Positions 35,191-45,708 of a stretch of DNA of 64,000 nt are shown in pieces. The notes beneath the pieces were generated by a model, which worked only from the letters and a program-made list of their open reading frames with translations, was not told the DNA's origin and ran no database searches. The DNA is from Luzula sylvatica (Eukaryota; Streptophyta; Magnoliopsida; Poales; Juncaceae), in contig OX326960.1 in the NCBI GenBank assembly GCA_946800325.1, positions 20,044,393-20,108,392 of the forward strand, read 5' to 3'. A program made the translations under genes and the position numbers. Position 1 is the first letter of the stretch, and each line of letters starts with the position of its first letter.

Positions 35191-37090
35191 CTAAAACATG
35201 ATCAGTATCGGAAAGAAGTGAATTAGCACGTCAATATTTTGTGTGTGTTTCTTACTCGTAATGTACTGCATACACAATTCTTGATTTTACACTATGCAAA
35301 TGAAAAAATTAAACATTCTTTTAAGTATTTGTGAGCCTTCTTGAATTCTCACTCTAATTTAAAATCATAACTAAACACTTAAAAATCAAAATAACCAAAA
35401 TGCAAAGTCAAACTAAAATTATGTGAGAGACAAAGAAGGGTTGCCGTCCCAAGGAGAATTTTTTTTAATTAATATTAATAAGGATTACTATTAACGATAT
35501 TAATTATTCAATAAAAAATAGATAAAAGTTATAAATCAATGATCTTCATGAACAATATCATGAATAATATCATGGTTAGCCTTGGACCCGTTAGAAACTT
35601 GGAGGTACTTCATTGCATTTTCTCCTTTTTACAAATCTAAGGATATTTACTGAGATTTGATTATATTTGGATGCTCTTAACGTGAACCTGAATCTTAAGA
35701 GACGGGTGTACAAGAACTATATATTTTTTAATTTTCTACATGATAATTTGAATTTCATATATGCATTACTTTTTTGTTTGATATTTGTATAAGGATAAAC
35801 AAAATTACAATTTTTGTTTTAAGAAAATATAATTTGGTGCTTTATTGGGAGTTTTAGTGGTATAATTGGTATAATTGCTTTATAGGGATTAGGCCACTTA
35901 AGACATTTTTTAACTGAAAGTTTTAGTGGTATAATTGGTAAAATGAGCCAAAATATCATATATTCATAGGTCATATATACATTTTAAAGAAAAAAAATTT
36001 AATAAAAAAACTTAAATAAACATTAATCAATATATATGTTCCAATTCCATGCTTCTTAGCAAAAAGAAAAAGAAAAGAAAATGCCTAGTATATTTTGTTA
36101 AAAAAAAATACCAAGTGCTCATATGTTCTCTTTCTTTCTTCTATTATTTATTTTGCACAACGTGAAATTGGCAACACCTAGTTTGGATGACGTTATTGTA
36201 AAAGTTAACATCTACATGATTTAGTTAAGAACGATTTTAAAATTCTTTTGTCCAATAATCATTATATCTCTATTTATGATGATTAATAATAATTATTATT
36301 TTTATCTTGAATGAATCATGTAAAAATATATTTCTTAATATTACGAACTAACTCATATACATTAATTTATATGTGCGAATATATAATGACATGTTACAAT
36401 TTGAGTGATTGTTTATGATGAAAAAAGTTAAAATAATATTTTTATTATATAAAAGATCGTATTTGCATGATCTCTTCTCTTGTGCCCTCGCCTCTCCGGT
36501 TTTGCTTTTTCCGAGTGAAAAAGCAATTGGAAGAGATGTTGTTGGGTTCTTAGCCGATTTGATCTCTTTTAGTACCGGTTTGTTCTCTCAATACCTTGTT
36601 TTTGACGATATTTGTTTGTTTGACCCTTGCCCTCCATTTTCGAATAGCAAGAAACTTTTTGAACAAAAAAAATGGAAATGCATAATAGATGATGGGCCGA
36701 CTTGCAATTCGACAAGAATAAATAAGAGCCGATTAATTTATCTTATTTTTATTTTCAACAAATTTATATTTGTTTTTGTAATGTCGATTAGGTTAATCTT
36801 AAGTCTACCTAGTTAGCTTTTGATTTGACTCGAAAGTGTGATGTTAACCCTCGGCACCAAGTGCTCTCAAGTGAGCCTGAAGTCTCAATTTCAATTTGAT
36901 GAAATAAAAGTCTACGGACAATTTGAAACAAAAAAATATCAATCATCATAAATAAAAATATAATGTTTATTTCCTAATTTTTTTTAAAATAACTCTTAAT
37001 GAAATCGTGTTAGGGGTTACTCTTTAACTTTTGCAAACAATGTCATAATTAAGAATATTTCATTTCATTCCTCTTTGGTCATTATTTGAT
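35191..37090. other. AT-rich spacer, no supported gene
   Basis: A 135-codon plus frame at 36409-36816 begins in AT-rich DNA and ends in a hydrophobic, low-complexity tail; I found no family or splice support. TATAATTGGTATAATTG-type short repeats lie near 35870-35945. Confidence 0.5.
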
Positions 37091-37099
37091 TTCATTTTT

Positions 37100-37262
37100 G
37101 AGTGATGCTACAGTCATTCCTCCCTCACTTCCAAATCCACTCCCTAGGTGACTGACATGTGGATCCCATACTTACTTTCACAAAAATTAATTTGTGTGGG
37201 ACCCATATGCCAGTCACTTGGGAAGGGGATATGAGAGGGAGGGAGGGGCTCTAGCTTTACTC
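37100..37262. mobile_element. 163-bp foldback MITE with 9-bp TSD TTCATTTTT
   Basis: Left GAGTGATGCTACAG and right CTCTAGCTTTACTC are imperfect inverted ends. Homology continues inward for about 60 bp (TCCCTC, GTGACTG, ATGTGGATCCCA). TTCATTTTT lies at 37091-37099 and 37263-37271. A 9-bp duplication points to a Mutator-type MITE. It sits about 420 bp before the RNase H start codon, in the gene's probable promoter. Confidence 0.8.
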
Positions 37263-37344
37263 TTCATTTTTTTACAAAAGGATTTATTCCATTCCATTCT
37301 ATCCTATCTTTTGTACAGATCTCCCCAAACATTCTCTCCGAATC

Positions 37345-37471
37345 TGACGTGGCACTAAATGGCATGCCACGCTAGATTAGACCTATCTTATTCAAAAAAT
37401 TATCCAAGCCATAAGAGAAAGAGGAAGAGAGAGAGAGAGGCACCAGTTTCCCGCTTCTCTCAAAACCCTAA
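37345..37471 (+). promoter_or_regulatory. Putative promoter/leader motifs of the RNase H gene
   Basis: TGACGTGGCA at 37345-37354 is a bZIP-type ACGT element. AAACCCTAA at 37463-37471 is a telo box, frequent near the start of plant housekeeping and replication-linked genes. A purine-rich tract lies between them. No clear TATA box was seen, so the start site is unknown. The leader then contains a duplicated ACCCCAAATAGTTTCA near 37572 and 37629. Confidence 0.4.
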
Positions 37472-37678
37472 CTTCAGACTACCACCAGATCCCACGAAGC
37501 CATCAGATCGTAAGAATCCGCCAGATCGAGCCTTCAACGAAGTTATCAAGCGTCAGTTATTCAATTTCTTAACCCCAAATAGTTTCAGTTCTCTTTTATG
37601 AAATAAAAATTCGAATTCGTAGGTTAAAACCCCAAATAGTTTCAATTATTCTTCTTTTCGCACTGTTCTGAGGATTAA

Positions 37679-39324
37679 ATGGAAGAAGGGGGGGAATATT
37701 ACGTGGTAAGGAAAGGAAATACAATCGCCATTTATGACAATCTGAGCGATTGTCAAGCCCGAGTTTGTTCTTCAGTAAGTACTATCACTCGAACACTCCT
37801 TTTTAACGATCTTTTGACTGTAATGGGTTAGGATCATTTTTATTATTTAGGTTTTTGGTCCTGCGTTTAGTGTGTATAAAGGGTTTTCGTGGTCTAAAGG
37901 AACCGAAGAACACTTAATTTCGCGTGGATTAAAAAAACCTTTGTTCACCATTGACGCTTCAGAGATGAATGATGATATGTTCGGTACTCTTGTACCCTGT
38001 TCTCATCAAGTAAACATTCAATCGAAACCCTAATTATATTAATTGATGAATTGTTGATTTATATATTAAATTCATAACTAATTCTAGGATGTGGGTGGTT
38101 CAAGTGCGAATCACATTACTGATCTGAAGAAGAAAGGGCGGGAGCGCGATTTAACAGAAATATTTGGGGCAAAAGCAAATCTTCAGAACATAGTATGTAT
38201 TTATTTTTCTATTTATTGTAATTGTTATGTCTTTTAGTTACTAATTTGTACTTCTGTATGTTCCTGGCTTCGTGAAGCAAAACAAGAAGCCTTGCAATTT
38301 GGAAAATTACCAAAACGACCAACCAAAATTTCCAAACCAGGTATATAATTTGTTACTTTACATTTACTTAATTACATTTCTTTATGTCTTGTATATAATA
38401 TAATAATGACATTATTTGATTATTTTCAGGTATCTAGTTCGCGGAACCCAAATCAATCTCTCGAGGCATTACGTGCAACGACTGCAAACAATGTAAACAT
38501 TACACGATAATTAATCTTATAATCACAACCTAATTAAATATTGTGATAAATATATTTTTTGCTCTCTTATTTTTAAGGATTTATTATGTATTCTTGAATT
38601 TGACGGTGCGTCAAAAGGAAATCCTGGAAAAGCCGGTGCAGGGGCTCTCCTCCGTACCGAATGTGGAAAACCGGTACACAACTTTTACAATTCTCATTAA
38701 ACCCCCTAAATTTTCTGAATATTTAACATTTTTGTTTTATATTTGAAAGATATGTAAAATTAGAGAGGGGTTAGGACTCGTGACAAATAACATTGCGGAA
38801 TATAAAGCGGTTATTTTGGGTTTAAAATATGCACTTAATAAAGGATTCAAGAGAATCGAAGTGAGAGGCGATTCAAATCTCGTTGTCATGCAGGTTCATG
38901 ATTTTACTTAATTTTGTTTTTTATTATTATTATTTTTTGAAAAAATTGATAATCTTTTTGGGGGGTAAAAAAAAGGTACAAGGACTTTGGCAAGTGAAGC
39001 ACGCAAATATGATTCCGCTTCACAAGCAAGTTTGCGAGCTCAAATCTAAATTTCAGTATTTCAAAATCCAACATGTTCGAAGGGTAAATTTGAAATATTC
39101 TTTTCTTATTTTTCATAATTATAAAATGTATATTAATTTGTTGTTAATTATTTATTTATTTATTTCTGCTAGGAGTTCAATTCCGATGCGGATCACCTGG
39201 CAAACTTGGGTGCAGCACTTGGAGGTAATATCAATAACAACAAAAATGATAATGATAATATGATTTGTGATGATCATTGTTTATTGTAGAGGGCCAAATT
39301 ACCAAGGATGAATATGATTTCTGA
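37679..39324 (+). CDS. RNase H1-type protein with hybrid-binding domain, 10 exons, 306 aa
   Basis: Cleaves RNA in RNA-DNA hybrids. Exons: 37679-37774, 37851-38009, 38088-38192, 38278-38340, 38430-38492, 38578-38673, 38750-38893, 38976-39083, 39173-39224 and 39290-39324, with stop TGA. All introns are GT-AG; all junctions are in phase 0 except the last, in phase 1. Residues 7-52 (YYVVRKG, IYDNLSDCQ, SVYKGF) form the RNase H1 hybrid-binding/caulimovirus VI-like domain, with Leu where a Trp is usual after the IYD. A variable linker (about 86-162) follows. The RNase H fold spans about 166-290: D171 in FDGASKGNPG, E211 in NNIAEY, D235 in RGDS and D285 in SDADHLAN give the complete D-E-D-D set. TAA directly precedes the ATG in frame, so there is no N-terminal extension and no obvious transit peptide; nuclear or cytosolic location is inferred. 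Upstream is a MITE; downstream is duplication D1. Confidence 0.93.
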
Positions 39325-39625
39325 AGTTCTAGCATTATTAAATATTCACGATGTAATAACTTTATTTAATATGATTATCCCCTTGCATGTATTCGATTTT
39401 GATTCAAAGCAAGCCAATTTTGTTTTTTTTTAGCAAGCTTGCATAAGAAATGGGGAATATATGTATCCTTTAGTATTCGTACCAATTGTTTGTCATGATT
39501 AATCAGAAAAGTGGAAATATATATCTGATGGGTTTTTTTTTTGTATATATTGATCTTGTTGCCTTGTAATCATTCAGCTCTGAATTAAAGTTATAGAAAG
39601 AATTTAGCAAGCTCTGAATTAATCG
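39325..39625. other. 3' flank of the RNase H gene
   Basis: AT-rich and presumably 3' UTR plus spacer. No single poly(A) signal stands out. It ends where D1 copy 2 begins. Confidence 0.5.
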
Positions 39626-40608
39626 AGAGTATAGAAAGAATTTATTAAAAATATATAAATAACAACGGATCTTTAATCCCAAATATAGAAAAATATATAA
39701 ATAATAATACCAAATTATAAACAACAATATGTCTTTAATCCAAGCTATAGAAAAAATATTTTAAAAAGTTATAAATAACAACATATTTTAATCCAAAATA
39801 TAGAAAATAATAGAAAAAATGTATAAACAATGATACAAACGGTATAAATAACATATCTTTTATCCCTAACATAGAAAAAATAAAAATAAAAATATAAGAG
39901 AGAGCGGAAGGGACGGACAATGAGCAGTGGACAGAGCTAGCGTAGAGCGAAAAAGGACCGGACAATGGACAATCGGTGAAAACTTCAGAAATGCACCTGG
40001 AATGTAAAATCATTCCTCAATAAAAATTAAAACTCGTAGGGAAGCATGAGTATTTTACTAGTATAATATTAATCCACAAATGATTCATTAATTTGTGTAA
40101 TATTTAATTCAGTAGCCACACATGTAAAATAATAACAGTTTTTTTTTAAATGAATAATCAAATTTTCTAAAAATAATAAATCTTATTATCTAACATAATC
40201 TAACCAAATTTTCAAGTTCAAACGGTAATAAAATTTCAAAAGGTCTTAATTGTAACGTTAACAAAATCCAGCTAATCTAATCTCAACGTCATATTTCAAT
40301 GTGAAATGAACATGGTCCACTATTTAATGACAACACCTGAGTATGACATTCATATTGGGCGTATACTTTAATCTGAACGCCGAGTTTAGGGAAGAAGTAA
40401 ACTGAGCACAGCATTTTTCTGTATATACACATCCGCCTATCTTCATCTTCTCTCTCATCATCTTCATTAATCGTCTCCAACAAATCGTCGGTCTTCTCTC
40501 ATCTCTCCCTGCTTCTCTATTCTCTCCCTCTCTATGAAACCCTTCATCCAGATACTCCACAACCAACACAAAACTTGTATTCCGTACTTTGTTCGACTGG
40601 GAGACTAG

Positions 40609-41700
40609 ATGGGAAATCGGCACTCGAGAAGAACTCCAAACTCGTCGACTGAGACCTCTTCAATGGACGATTTTCATGGTTGAAGTGAAATTCGTTACTA
40701 GACAGACACTTCATTTACTGGACGGATATGAGAACGTAAGTGTTTTTCCTCCATTTCTTTTTGTTTTTTTTATCAAGATTAATTGGTTTTTTAATACCCC
40801 CAAATCAGGAAGTAAATGGTTTTGCTTTGCTTTCTATTTCTCTCTTCTTTGGTTGTAGTTTCTTCTAACTGTTATGATAAATAAATTTCTCATGGATTCT
40901 TCACCCTGTACAATGTAATTTCAATTTTATCCTTTTCTTGTATTGAAGAATTAATGGATCTGATTGTTTAATAGCACGAAATGTTGTCATTCTTGGTTAA
41001 TGAGGGATGTACTTAGTGTGAGATAAATTGTATTTCTTGCTGAGACATTATTAATACATGTACTAGACTTTTTTACTAAATTGTAGGAAATTTATGTACA
41101 AATTGTATTTCGTGCTGAGACATTATTAATACATTTAAGCTGGAATAAATTAATTGGTTTTATTAGATATATAGCCTGAAGTGTTTCTATTCAAGTTCAA
41201 TTTTGCATTTCTTTTCCTTTGTTAAATGCTAATTTGTTCTGTTTTTTCAGGTTTATGATGAATAGTGGCCAATTCTCTTAAACCAGTTTAAATTGAGACA
41301 CTCGATTTAGCACTCAACGGAATCTATTCCAATATAGTCTAACGAACGACCAGAGCAATAACAAAGGTTTAATGAAGAATCGGCGATGCAGAACCAAACA
41401 AGATGAAACTCGATCTGGTCCAAAACATAACCAATTAATTTATTTATTTATTTATTTTTCTACAAAATATTAAATTTTATCTTCATTTTGTTGCAGGAGA
41501 ACCAAGTCCATACACTGAGAAAGGAAGTGGAGTATGGCACGAATACGGCGCAGTTAAATCGGTACAAGAGATAAATTTCAATTTTATTCCCTCCTTAATA
41601 ATCCAATACGTTTTGTAATTATTGAATCTAATTTTTTTCACTCATTCTGCAGGGATGGAAAAAAAATGGATGATCAAATCGAGTTACTCAAGAGATGGAT
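40609..41700 (+). pseudogene. Damaged coiled-coil gene fragment (D1 copy 2)
   Basis: Same exon order as 10740-11720, including ENQVHTLRKEVEYGTNTAQ joined in phase to DGKKMDDQIELLKR. Exon 1 reads VKFVTRQTLHLL in one frame through a one-base difference from copy 1, and stops persist in the others. An extra ~45-bp segment (41058-41110) lies in the intron. Parent gene not recognised. Confidence 0.4.
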
Positions 41701-42010
41701 TCGAGTTACTCAAGAGATGGATTCGAGTCACTCAAGAGATGGATTCGAGTCACTCAAGAGATGGATTCGAGTTACTCAAGAGATGGATTCGAGTCACTCA
41801 AGAGATGGATTCGAGTGACTCAAGAGATGGATTCGAGTGACTCAAGAGATGGATTCGAGTGACTCAAGAGATGGATTCGAGTGACTCAAGAGATGGATTC
41901 GAGTGACTCAAGAGATGGATTCGAGTGACTCAAGAGATGGATTCGAGTTACTCAAGAGATGGATTCGAGTTACTCAAGAGATGGAATCGAGTTATTCAAG
42001 AGATGGAATC
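41684..42010 (+). repeat. 22-bp minisatellite, ~15 units (expanded)
   Basis: Unit ACTCAAGAGATGGATTCGAG plus two bases; units differ mainly at one position (GTTACT, GTCACT, GTGACT). Since 22 is not divisible by three, each strand reading rotates through all frames. The unit has no plus-strand stop, so the array encodes a 22-residue repeat (MDSSYSRDGFELLKRWIRVT plus two) in all three plus frames. Confidence 0.95.
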
Positions 42011-42069
42011 GAGTTTTTTGTGTGTTTGTGTGTGCTTGTATGTCTGTGTATGTGTTGGTGTGTTGGGGT

Positions 42070-42073
42070 GTCT

Positions 42074-42111
<38 letters not shown>
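42070..42111. repeat. (GT)n microsatellite
   Basis: A TGTGTG run following the minisatellite, as in copy 1. Confidence 0.9.
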
Positions 42112-42114
<3 letters not shown>

Positions 42115-43267
42115 GGATTTTTTGAACTCTTTTGTAATTTTATAATTTTGTGGACTTCGTTGATATCGCTATCATTTAAGTGTATTATGGATCATTGTGT
42201 AATTTTAAGCAATCTAATACAATTATAATTTAGTGTGGACTTCTTAAATTGCAATGATAGTAGGGACTTGATTGTAATTTTTGAATTTTTTTGAAATTTG
42301 CTATCAGTTTTGTGATTATCAGAGGAATATTTTTTTGCATATGCCTGCAAATCATGATTACCCTAGAATAGAAAGGACCATTTGCATGTGACTGTATCTT
42401 AAGCACCCTCAAAACCCTGTACCATTTGGTACCGGTACCGGTACGGTCTCTCACAGAGGAACAAGAAGCGCTCAAAAACTTGTTCTATAAGCAATCTCCA
42501 ATCCATACACTCTCAGGAAAACTCAGTGAACTGGTACACACTCAGAACACGTCAAATTGAGCAAGATCCGTTAACCCGTTTTCTTTTTGAACTTTACATA
42601 CATACCCACAAATCTTTACTATTTGCAATTTTACCTAAAATTGCAAAAAATTTCTGTGTCTCTCTCTTATGTCCGTTAACACGTCAAATTGAGTAACTCA
42701 GAACACGTCATAATTTCTTTGCAGCCACTTTCTCTTTTAAGTCCTCGGAAATCTTCATTTTCACACATTTACAAATATGCCCAAAATTTCTGTGTTTTTA
42801 CAGTTTTCCACCATTTTGCACAAAAACCCTTGTAATTCTCAAAAATACTTTTTTCTTTAATACTTTTTGCAACATTTCTCCTATATACCCTCAGTGATCT
42901 TACACATTTACAAATACACCCAAATTTTTCTGTGTTCTTACAATTTTCTGTCATTTTGCACAAAAACCCTTCTAACTCTCAAAATGAAATTTAATCAAAA
43001 CTATTAAGAGTCAAATCTTGATGTTTTCCTACAGATATATTTACACTGTAGATCTTCTTCATTTTGTTTATACAGATATAATACAGATAATACCGAAAAT
43101 ACCCTTAAATTGATTTCCTTTTGTTTATTTTAGGGAATTAATAATTCGTGGAAAAATTTCTATCTATAAATTATTTGCACCAAATAAAGAAAACTCTGTT
43201 TTGTTTATCTTTATTTACAAACGAATTCTTCTCTTGGTTTTTCTTCCGTCAAGATCTACAATTTTTC

Positions 43268-43360
43268 TCCAACGGCTATATCGAGCAAGGCCTAGAATGT
43301 TCTCCTCCAACGGTCATATCCAGAGAGACGTTGGAGGAGCCCCCCTGTTCTCTATATATA
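43268..43360 (+). promoter_or_regulatory. Promoter-like block with two MSA motifs and TATA box (copy 2)
   Basis: TCCAACGGCTA at 43268-43278, TCCAACGGTCA at 43306-43316 and TATATATA at 43353-43360, unchanged from copy 1 although the neighbouring (CT)n and other tracts have diverged in length. Confidence 0.55.
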
Positions 43361-43383
43361 CTCGCCCAACCCCTCTTTCTCTT

Positions 43384-43428
<45 letters not shown>

Positions 43429-43562
43429 GTATCTCTCTCTGACCAATTGAAGAACTCTCATATTTTCTGCTCCAAATCAAAGATGTGTTAGAAACAGAGC
43501 GAAATATCTAGTCTTTCTCTCTCTCTCTTCGACCAATTGAGGCAACAAGGTACAAATCAAAG

Positions 43563-43699
43563 ATGGCGAGTCCTCTCTCATTTTTTCTGCTCCAAATCAA
43601 AGATGTCTTAGAAACGCAGCGACAATGAGAGATTTCTTTCCGTTTCTAGAAGAAGCAAAATTGGCGAGTTCTCCCTTCGATTTCTTCTTGAAGAAGTAA
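43563..43699 (+). other. Two tiny overlapping ORFs (copy 2)
   Basis: 43563-43628 and 43625-43699 overlap by ATGA, as in copy 1. Each differs from its partner by one residue (QRQ for QPQ, SSPF for SSTF). Confidence 0.25.
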
Positions 43700-44505
43700 C
43701 CACAGTGCATACAGTTCCAACTGGGCCTTATCTTCTGTTCAAGCAAAACAGGTGGAGGTAAAATACTAAAATTCCTGTCTTTTTCGAATTATTTTTCAAT
43801 TGTCTTTTTTCAGATCATGTTTCCTCTTATCTGAATTTATTTCAAGAATTCAAAGTTTGCCTTCTTCGTTCTTTTTTTTGTTGATGTGACAGCAAGAATT
43901 ACTTGCTGCTCGAAAAAGTACTATTTTAGCAAAAGTACTATTTTTTCTCTTATTGAATTTCTCTCTCTTTTTTTCTGTGATTCGATTCGTAGATGAGAAT
44001 TATTTGCAAAAGTACTATTTTGAGCAGCCCTAATTGAGGGGGATGGAACAGTGACGAAGAGAACCGAGTCAATGCATCCAAAAATGACAAAGGGGGGCCG
44101 AGTCAGAATCTGAAGGGAACTAACTGCCCATTGCTGTGACGAATGCATCTTATCTGGTACTTATTATTATTTCAATTCCTTATTTATTTTACTCGTACTC
44201 TTTGCAAGTCTGAGTTTCTTTTTTTGTATAAATTTCAGAAGCACCAAACTTCTCAATTCCAAAAAAGTCACTGCAGCAGGATAGTATGAAGTTTCATGGG
44301 TCCCTTTGCTGCTGAAAATACCACAAGACTCTTTTCATTACGTGTGTATTTTTGTATGTATGTGTGATGTGTATGATGTAATATAGGTGTGTGTCTGATC
44401 TGTGCATGTGTGTGATGTATGTGTGTGTGTGTGTCTGATCTGTGTGTATAATGCTTGCTTGTGTGTTTGTCTTTTTCATGCAGGTTAGGGCTGCAGGAAG
44501 GGTGG

Positions 44506-45040
44506 TTCGGGTCGGGCCCACGCGGGGCCCGGTCCGGGGGGTCGGGCCCACGCGGGGCCCGGTTCCGGGGGGTCGGGCCCACGCGGGGCCCGGTCCGGGG
44601 GTCGGGCCCACGCGGGGCCCGGGCCGGGGGGTCGGGCCCACGCGGGGGGTCGGGCCCACGCGGGGCCCGGTCCGGGGGTCGGGCCCACGCGGGGCCCGGT
44701 CCGGGGGTCGGGCCCACGCGCGGCCCGGTCCGGGGGGTCGGGCCCACGCGGGGTCCGGTCCGGGGGGTCGGGCCCACGCGGAGCCCGGTTCGAGGGGTCG
44801 GGCCCACGCGGTTCCCGGTTCGGGGGTCGGGCCCACGCTGGGCCCGGTCCGGGGGTCGGGCCTCCGACGCGGGGCCCGATCCGGGGTCGGTCGGGCCGAC
44901 GCGGGCCCGGTCCGGGGGGTCGGGCCCACGCCGGGGGGTCGGTCCGGGGGGTGGACCACGCGGGGTCCGGTCCCGGTCCCGGTCCGGGGGATCAGGCCCG
45001 GCCCGGCGGGGGCCCCAGGCACTCGGGGCCCGGTCCGAGA
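44506..45040. repeat. GC-rich ~30-bp minisatellite (copy 2)
   Basis: About 18 units of GGTCGGGCCCACGCGGGGCC followed by CGGTCCGGGG, partly degenerate at the right end. It has more units and more variants than copy 1. The surrounding long Gly/Arg/Pro frames are repeat artefacts. Confidence 0.92.
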
Positions 45041-45189
45041 GATTTATGATCCACTAATTCATGATTGTTTTTGTATAATGTCTCTTTAAAATTTATGTCC
45101 AAGAATGAAAATAACATCTTTTTTCTGTTGTATATATAAATAGTAAACAATTATTTTACAATTAGTTCTAATCCTAATCTTGTGCTCAA

Positions 45190-45708
45190 TTGTTGATCTT
45201 TTGCCAGAGCATGGCGTCTTCTATTGCTTTTCGTAGGGATGCCCATGTCTCAAATATTCCTCCCGATTTGTCCATCTTGTTGGTAGGTTTAGAGTGGATA
45301 TATTATGTTTTAGCCATGTATCCTTGGTGAAATTGCACTCGGATAACAGGTGGTTCCTGTTTTCTTCTGTCTCGGCACAATGTCAACCATGTTCAGTCCG
45401 TTATGCATCAAAAGCAGAAGCGAATTTTTAGTAGTGCTTTCGTTTTTCAAATCATGTGTTGCACGCCACGGATTTAGAATCCCGGTGTTTTGCAATGAAA
45501 TCATAGTGACGATTTTGTGGAGAACGTCCCATCCGCGGTCCATTTCCATTTCTTTATATTTGTTTGTTCATCCAACATTGTGGAGATCTTGTATATTGGT
45601 GTGTTATTAAAACTTTGGTCCATTTCCATTTCTCTAAAGCATCAATTGATGATGAGCGGGTTTTTGGCGTGTTTAATATGTCGTTGTGGTAAAACCCCGA
45701 ACAATCAA
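45190..45708 (-). pseudogene. LINE reverse transcriptase C-terminal part and zinc-binding segment
   Basis: Reading leftward from 45708: LDEQTNIKKWKWTADGTFS then TKSSL, the W-W...G.FS.KS motif after plant LINE reverse transcriptases. After frameshifts and stops come CAETEENRNHLLSECNF and TKDTW. The end reads LRKAIEDAMLWQKINN and a stop near 45190. It is the continuation of 47229-47842 across the solo-LTR-like insertion. A non-functional remnant. Confidence 0.75.

Larger units (their letters stand above)
39626..45371. repeat. Segmental duplication D1, copy 2 (partner 9625-15206)
   Basis: Collinear with copy 1. It lacks the 185-bp hAT MITE and shows the empty site at 39697-39704. It has an expanded 22-bp array and continues into a longer LINE on the right. 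It begins about 300 bp after the RNase H stop codon. Confidence 0.9.

Noticed and set aside
36409..36816. 135-codon plus-strand frame
   Set aside because: No recognised domain; the C-terminus is AT-driven hydrophobic text, and there is no promoter or splice context. Could be chance in AT-rich DNA.
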